A stretch of 64,000 bases of DNA from contig CAVYWO010000004.1 in the NCBI GenBank assembly GCA_963772295.1, positions 124,001-188,000 of the forward strand. Direction: 5' to 3'. The translations under genes and the position numbers were made by a program. Shown here piece after piece: positions 60,874-64,000 of the stretch. Origin of the DNA: AP-15 sp963772295. Its GTDB lineage: Bacteria; Pseudomonadota; Alphaproteobacteria; ATCC43930; CGMCC-115725. Positions within the stretch are counted from its first letter, which is position 1; each line of letters begins with the position of its first letter. The notes beneath the pieces were generated by a model that worked only from the letters and a program-made list of their open reading frames with translations, was not told where the DNA came from and ran no database searches.

Positions 60874-61800
60874 CTATGGTTGGTTCGGCTCCGGGGGCTG
60901 CGGCGCGACGCCCAGCTTGCGCAGCGTCGCGCTGTCAGCGACGCCGTCGAGGTTGAGCCCCTTCCGCTTCTGAAAGCGGGCGATTGCAAGGGCGGTCGCG
61001 CCGTCATAAAGGCCGGTTTGCGGGACGTCGAAATGAGCGGCAGCGAGGGCGCGCTGCACTGCGCTGACATCCTTTCCCGCCATCGGCGGCACGGCGGGGC
61101 GCAGGCTGCGCGGCTCACCCGGTGCGGCATGCGTCGGCGCAAACCAGGCGCTCACGTCGTTGCCGTTGATGGTCAGCCACTTCGTCAGCGTCGAGACCAG
61201 GTGAAAGTCGAGCCGCGGGCTTCCGTCAGGAGCATGGCCGGGGGTGCCGATTTCCGCCAGCAGCGGCAGGAACTGTGCCGCCGGGGCATGGCCGACGAAC
61301 TCCGGCAATGCAGCGAAGCCGCGCACCGCGACATCGGCCTCGGCCTTCGCCTGCGCCAGGTTCAGGGGCGACCCTTGCGCCTCGGCTTTGGCCTCGATGC
61401 CGACATCCGCTGTGTCGACCGTCAGTTCGTACACGCGCCAACGCGGATTTAGCTTTGACACCGCACCGATGAGCGTCTGCATGGCGCGCTGCCGGTCGGC
61501 GGGGCCGCCGCTGTCGGCTCGCAGCTTGCCGCTGGCTTCCACTAGGGCGCGGAGCGGGGCGATAGCGATGTCCTCCAGTCCGATGCCGAGCTCAGCGCGG
61601 CGCGGCACAGTGCTGGGGTCGGCCAGCTTCGGCGCCAAGCTGAGCCCGTTCTCCTTTAGCGTGACGCGAACGGCTTCGGCATCGCCGGGCATCCTCGTCA
61701 GGGACCCGCCGAGGCTGGCCTCGGTGAACGAAACCAAGACTGATCGTCCACGCCGCGCACGGCCACCCCTTCGATCGTCAGTTCGCCCTTCGCCTCGCTG
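60874..61800 (-). pseudogene. Envelope protein with C-terminal peptidoglycan-binding domain, 5' truncated and frameshifted
   Basis: The frame from 61737 reads VSFTEASLGGSLTRMPGDAE to the C-terminal PG_binding_1 domain DVSAVQRALAAAHFDVPQTG followed by LYDGATALAIARFQKRKGLN. Upstream, another frame gives FSEAKGELTIEGVAVRGVDD, so a one-base indel lies near 61740. The central region (LEDIAIAPLRALVEASGKLR) resembles DUF2125-type proteins, tentatively. The N-terminus is missing where IS91-type sequence begins, near 61845. Confidence 0.6.
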
Positions 61801-62590
61801 AACGCGCTGAGGAGTTGCGGCAACAGGGCGGCACGAAGATCTCGACGATGATCATACGCCCGCCGCAGCAAGGACAAGCGTTCCAGTCTTCGTCTTCGTG
61901 ACTATTTTCGGCGTCGTCGCTCTCCCGGCTCGACGCGGGTGGGTCGGGTACCCCGAGGAGTCGGCGGGCCAAGGCAATGTTGTTGGCCCGGTTGGCATTG
62001 GCGGAGAGGCCGTAATGACGGATGCGATGGAACCCGTCGGGCAGGACGTGGATCAGGAAGCGGCGGATGAACTCGTCGACGTCGAGCGTCATAAGCTTGT
62101 AGCGGGCGTCGGTCTTGGCCCGGTAATCCTTCCATTTGAAAGTCACGCGCTCGCCGTCGAAGGCGACGAGCCGGCTGTTGGCAATGGCGACCCGGTGGGT
62201 GTAGCGGGACAGATAAGCGAGCACCGCGTCGGGTCCGCCGAAAGGCCGCTTGGTATAGACCCGCCATTCGACCTGGCGCAGCGCGGCGAGGTGGGCCTTG
62301 AAGGCTGCCGGCTCGGCGAGTGCAGCCTGGTCGGCGAAGAACTCCAGCCGCCCGGCGTGGTACGCGGCGGTCAGCCTTTCGAGGAACAGGCGGCGGAAGA
62401 GGCGGGAGAGCACCCGGACGGAAAGGAAGAAGCTAGGCCGGCACGGAATCCAGCGCCCATCGGCAGAGACGCCGCCGCCGGGAACGATGATATGGGCGTG
62501 CGGATGGTGGGTGAGCGCCGATCCCCAGGTGTGGAGCACGGCGGTCAGCCCGATGCGGGCGCCGAGGTGCTTGGGGTCGTGGGCCTTCAG

Positions 62591-62611
62591 CCCACGGGCT
62601 TGTCCCGTGGG
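62591..62611. repeat. Palindromic insert inside the transposase (in frame)
   Basis: CCCACGGGCTTGTCCCGTGGG, an 8-bp-arm palindrome in a roughly 33-bp block that adds about 11 residues (PTGQARGLKAH) between the usual family segments LISIA and DPKHLGARIG. The same core (CCCACGG...CCGTGGGCT) occurs in MITE copy 2 near 24230. Confidence 0.65.
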
Positions 62612-62735
62612 GGCGATGCTGATCAGGGTCTCGGCGGCGGTTTTCAGCAACAGGTCATAGACAACCGCCTTGTTCTGATAGGCGATGTCGGCAATCGGCC
62701 GCGGCAGGGTGAAGACGACGTGGAAATAGAGCCTG

Positions 62736-62753
62736 CCCCGGCGAAGGCCGGGG
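62736..62753. repeat. Palindromic insert inside the transposase (frame-breaking)
   Basis: CCCCGGCGAAGGCCGGGG lies between the family segments QAELLPVP and YFHVVFTLP, where related transposases have no such sequence, and coincides with the frame change. Of the same type as the CCCCCGCCTTCGCGGGGG palindrome in repeat R3. Confidence 0.6.
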
Positions 62754-63176
62754 GCACGGGCAGGAGTTCGGCCTGGCGGTCGGCCAGCCACTCCTTGGCA
62801 GCGGCGGCCTGGCACTTGGGGCAGTTCCGGTTGCGGCAGGAGTTGTAGGAAATGCGCAGGTGCGCGCAGTCCTCGCAGCATTCGACATGACCGCCCAACG
62901 CCGCCGTTCGGCAGCGCTCGATCGCCGACATGACCTTCAGTTGGCCGAGGCTCACATGGCCGGCATGGGAGGCGCGCCAAGCCGGCCCGCGGTGGCGGAA
63001 GATGTCCGCGACCTCGACCGCTGGCCGTGACAACGGCCGCGCGTCAGCCGGGCATCTTTAACAAGACGTCGAGCGGGCTTGTCACCTGGCCGAGCGCGCT
63101 GATGGCGACGCGGGTGTAGAGCGCCGTCGTGTCGAGCCTATGGCCTGCAGGCCATAGGTTGGACTATCTCCCGCAC

Positions 63177-63248
63177 CGGACTATGTCCCGCCTGGCCCTC
63201 GCACCGCACGAGTTCGACGCGAATGGTACCCGAGCGGGACATAGTCCG
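63177..63248. repeat. 15-bp inverted repeat between transposase and recombinase
   Basis: CGGACTATGTCCCGC at 63177-63191 and its exact complement at 63234-63248, flanking 42 bases, with a nearby palindrome CCTATGGCCTGCAGGCCATAGG at 63138-63159. Lies in the gap between the integrase stop and the IS91 transposase start; likely an IS-associated regulatory or end structure. Confidence 0.6.
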
Positions 63249-63253
63249 TATTG

Positions 63254-64000
63254 TCAGAGGCTATTGAGAAATGCGAGAAGCTTGTCGTCGGGTCGATAGC
63301 GTCCAGGCGTGCCGTTTGGAGGTGCGACGGCGTCGAGGACCCGTTGCTTCAACTCAAGTTCGGCGTCCAAGTAGATCTGGGTCGTCTCGATCGAACTCGT
63401 GGCCAAGCCAGAGCGCAATGACCGACAGGTCGACACCCTGCTGCAACAAGTCCATTGCGGCCGCGTGGCGAAGCACGTGGGGACTCACGCGCTTGTTGCC
63501 CAGCGATGGGCAAGTCCGAGCGGCTACCGCGACATGCTTGGCTAACAAATAATGCACGCCGTGCGCACTCAACTGACCGCCGCGTGCGTTTGGGAACACT
63601 GCCTGATCCGGTCGGCGAGGCGGTTCTCTCAGCCAGGCCACGAGTACGGAGCGCGTGTTTTTGCTTAGCGGTGTGCATCGTTCTTTGCGTCCCTTACCCA
63701 TCACGCGCACGTGGGCACCGGTTTCCAGGTGCAGATCGTGGCGGCGAAGACCCGTCAGCTCCGACAACCGTAGTCCGGTCTGCACGGCGAGCAGGATGAG
63801 CGCATGATCGCGCCGTCCTGACCAGGTCCGCTGATCGGGTGTCGCGAGCAGCGCATCGACTTCGGCGCGGTTCAGGAACGGCACCAATTTCCGGGCGAAT
63901 TGGTTGGGCGGGATGGCTAGGACGCGCTGGATCTGCGCTGCGTGCGCAGGGGCTTCGAACGCCACGTAGCGGAAGAACGAATGGATGGCGGTCAGGCGCA
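63254..64000 (-). pseudogene. Tyrosine recombinase of an IS91-type element, frameshifted, runs off the window
   Basis: The gene enters from the right edge (SFFRYVAFEAPAHAAQIQRV) and shows ARKLVPFLNRAEVDALLATP, LAVQTGLRLSELTGLRRHDL (catalytic Arg), the box II VSPHVLRHAAAMDLLQQGVD (H-x-x-R) and LGHE. One extra T near 63395 shifts the frame; the continuation SSIETTQIYLDAELELK holds the catalytic Tyr and ends RYRPDDKLLAFLNSL at 63254. Such integrases are the usual partner gene of this IS91-like subgroup. Confidence 0.8.

Larger units (their letters stand above)
61845..63033 (-). pseudogene. IS91-family (HUH/Y2) transposase, frameshifted and palindrome-interrupted
   Basis: First frame from ATG 63033: VADIFRHRGPAWRASHAGHV and zinc-binding CCEDCAHLRISYNSCRNRNC. 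It passes near 62745 to a second frame with YFHVVFTLPRPIADIAYQNK, HUH motif HTWGSALTHHPHAHIIVPGG, and the Y2-type YLSRYTHRVAIANSRL, ending with CPCCGGRMIIVEIF where similarity stops (about 61848). Two palindromic inserts lie inside (62591-62611, 62736-62753); the second accounts for the frame break. The usual C-terminal tail is lost at the joint with the peptidoglycan-binding gene. Confidence 0.8.

Noticed and set aside
1..64000. CRISPR arrays, prophage structural genes, rRNA operons
   Set aside because: No regularly spaced direct repeats, no capsid/tail/terminase motifs and no rRNA sequence were seen.

Overview
The window looks like chromosomal DNA of a free-living, metabolically versatile alphaproteobacterium. 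It is GC-rich throughout. It carries a short (about 440 aa) prolyl-tRNA synthetase, a SciP-like DUF1153 protein, serine-glyoxylate aminotransferase, HIUL-style branched-chain amino-acid ABC transport genes and alphaproteobacterial REP/MITE repeats. I cannot name the genus from sequence alone.

Layout. 1-6.4 kb (minus strand): a trehalose/alpha-glucan operon otsB-otsA-glgE-treS, in which otsA is frameshifted and glgE has an in-frame TGA; then a ThDP-dependent acetolactate-synthase-like enzyme. 6.5-14.2 kb: repeats and a MITE, an APH-like kinase, a DUF4242 protein, a multiply frameshifted SAM-domain/cyclase/AAA/TPR gene, an acyl-CoA-dehydrogenase-like flavoprotein and an IS5-type fragment. 14.2-18.7 kb: luciferase-like oxidoreductase, serine-glyoxylate aminotransferase, proS. 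19-24.3 kb: dispersed repeats, a tandem pair of papain-fold-like proteins (one with a Cys-His-Asn set, one without), and a decayed arsenic cluster (arsR, internally deleted arsI, intact arsC, an aquaporin-MFS deletion fusion). 24.3-28.9 kb: Nudix hydrolase, Na/Pi cotransporter, a zeta-toxin-like gene cut by a group II intron remnant, and a partial trpA duplicate.

28.9-45.6 kb is the best preserved block. It holds a five-gene LIV-type ABC importer operon on the plus strand, a convergent VOC-trpB-trpA-HpaB-type operon, a Rieske dioxygenase alpha/beta pair with a dihydrodiol-dehydrogenase-like SDR and a DMSO-reductase-family molybdoenzyme (minus strand), and a D-aminoacylase-like amidohydrolase (plus strand). 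45.8-53.4 kb is accessory: a degraded relaxase, mazEF, ASCH, GFA, broken GNAT, HAD, small unknown genes, a SciP-like regulator, a peptidoglycan-binding protein, an excisionase-like HTH protein, and tRNA-Ser(GGA) at its right edge. 53.5-60.2 kb: a two-subunit molybdenum hydroxylase, a phthalate-dioxygenase-reductase-like flavoprotein behind a structured leader, thioredoxin, and a PLP aminotransferase-FAH hydrolase-cupin group. 60.3-64 kb: a SIR2-like C-terminal remnant and a broken peptidoglycan-binding gene next to a degraded IS91-type transposase with its tyrosine recombinase.

The most distinctive feature is the number of lesions (frameshifts, two TGA stops, deletion fusions). They sit in accessory, mobile and trehalose genes while the 28.9-45.6 kb and 53.5-60.2 kb metabolic operons read cleanly. 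The observations most worth follow-up are the structured leader at 56.13-56.27 kb, the papain-like protease/pseudoprotease pair, palindromes inserted inside a transposase gene, and a 226-bp trpA repeat flanking the LIV/HpaB segment.
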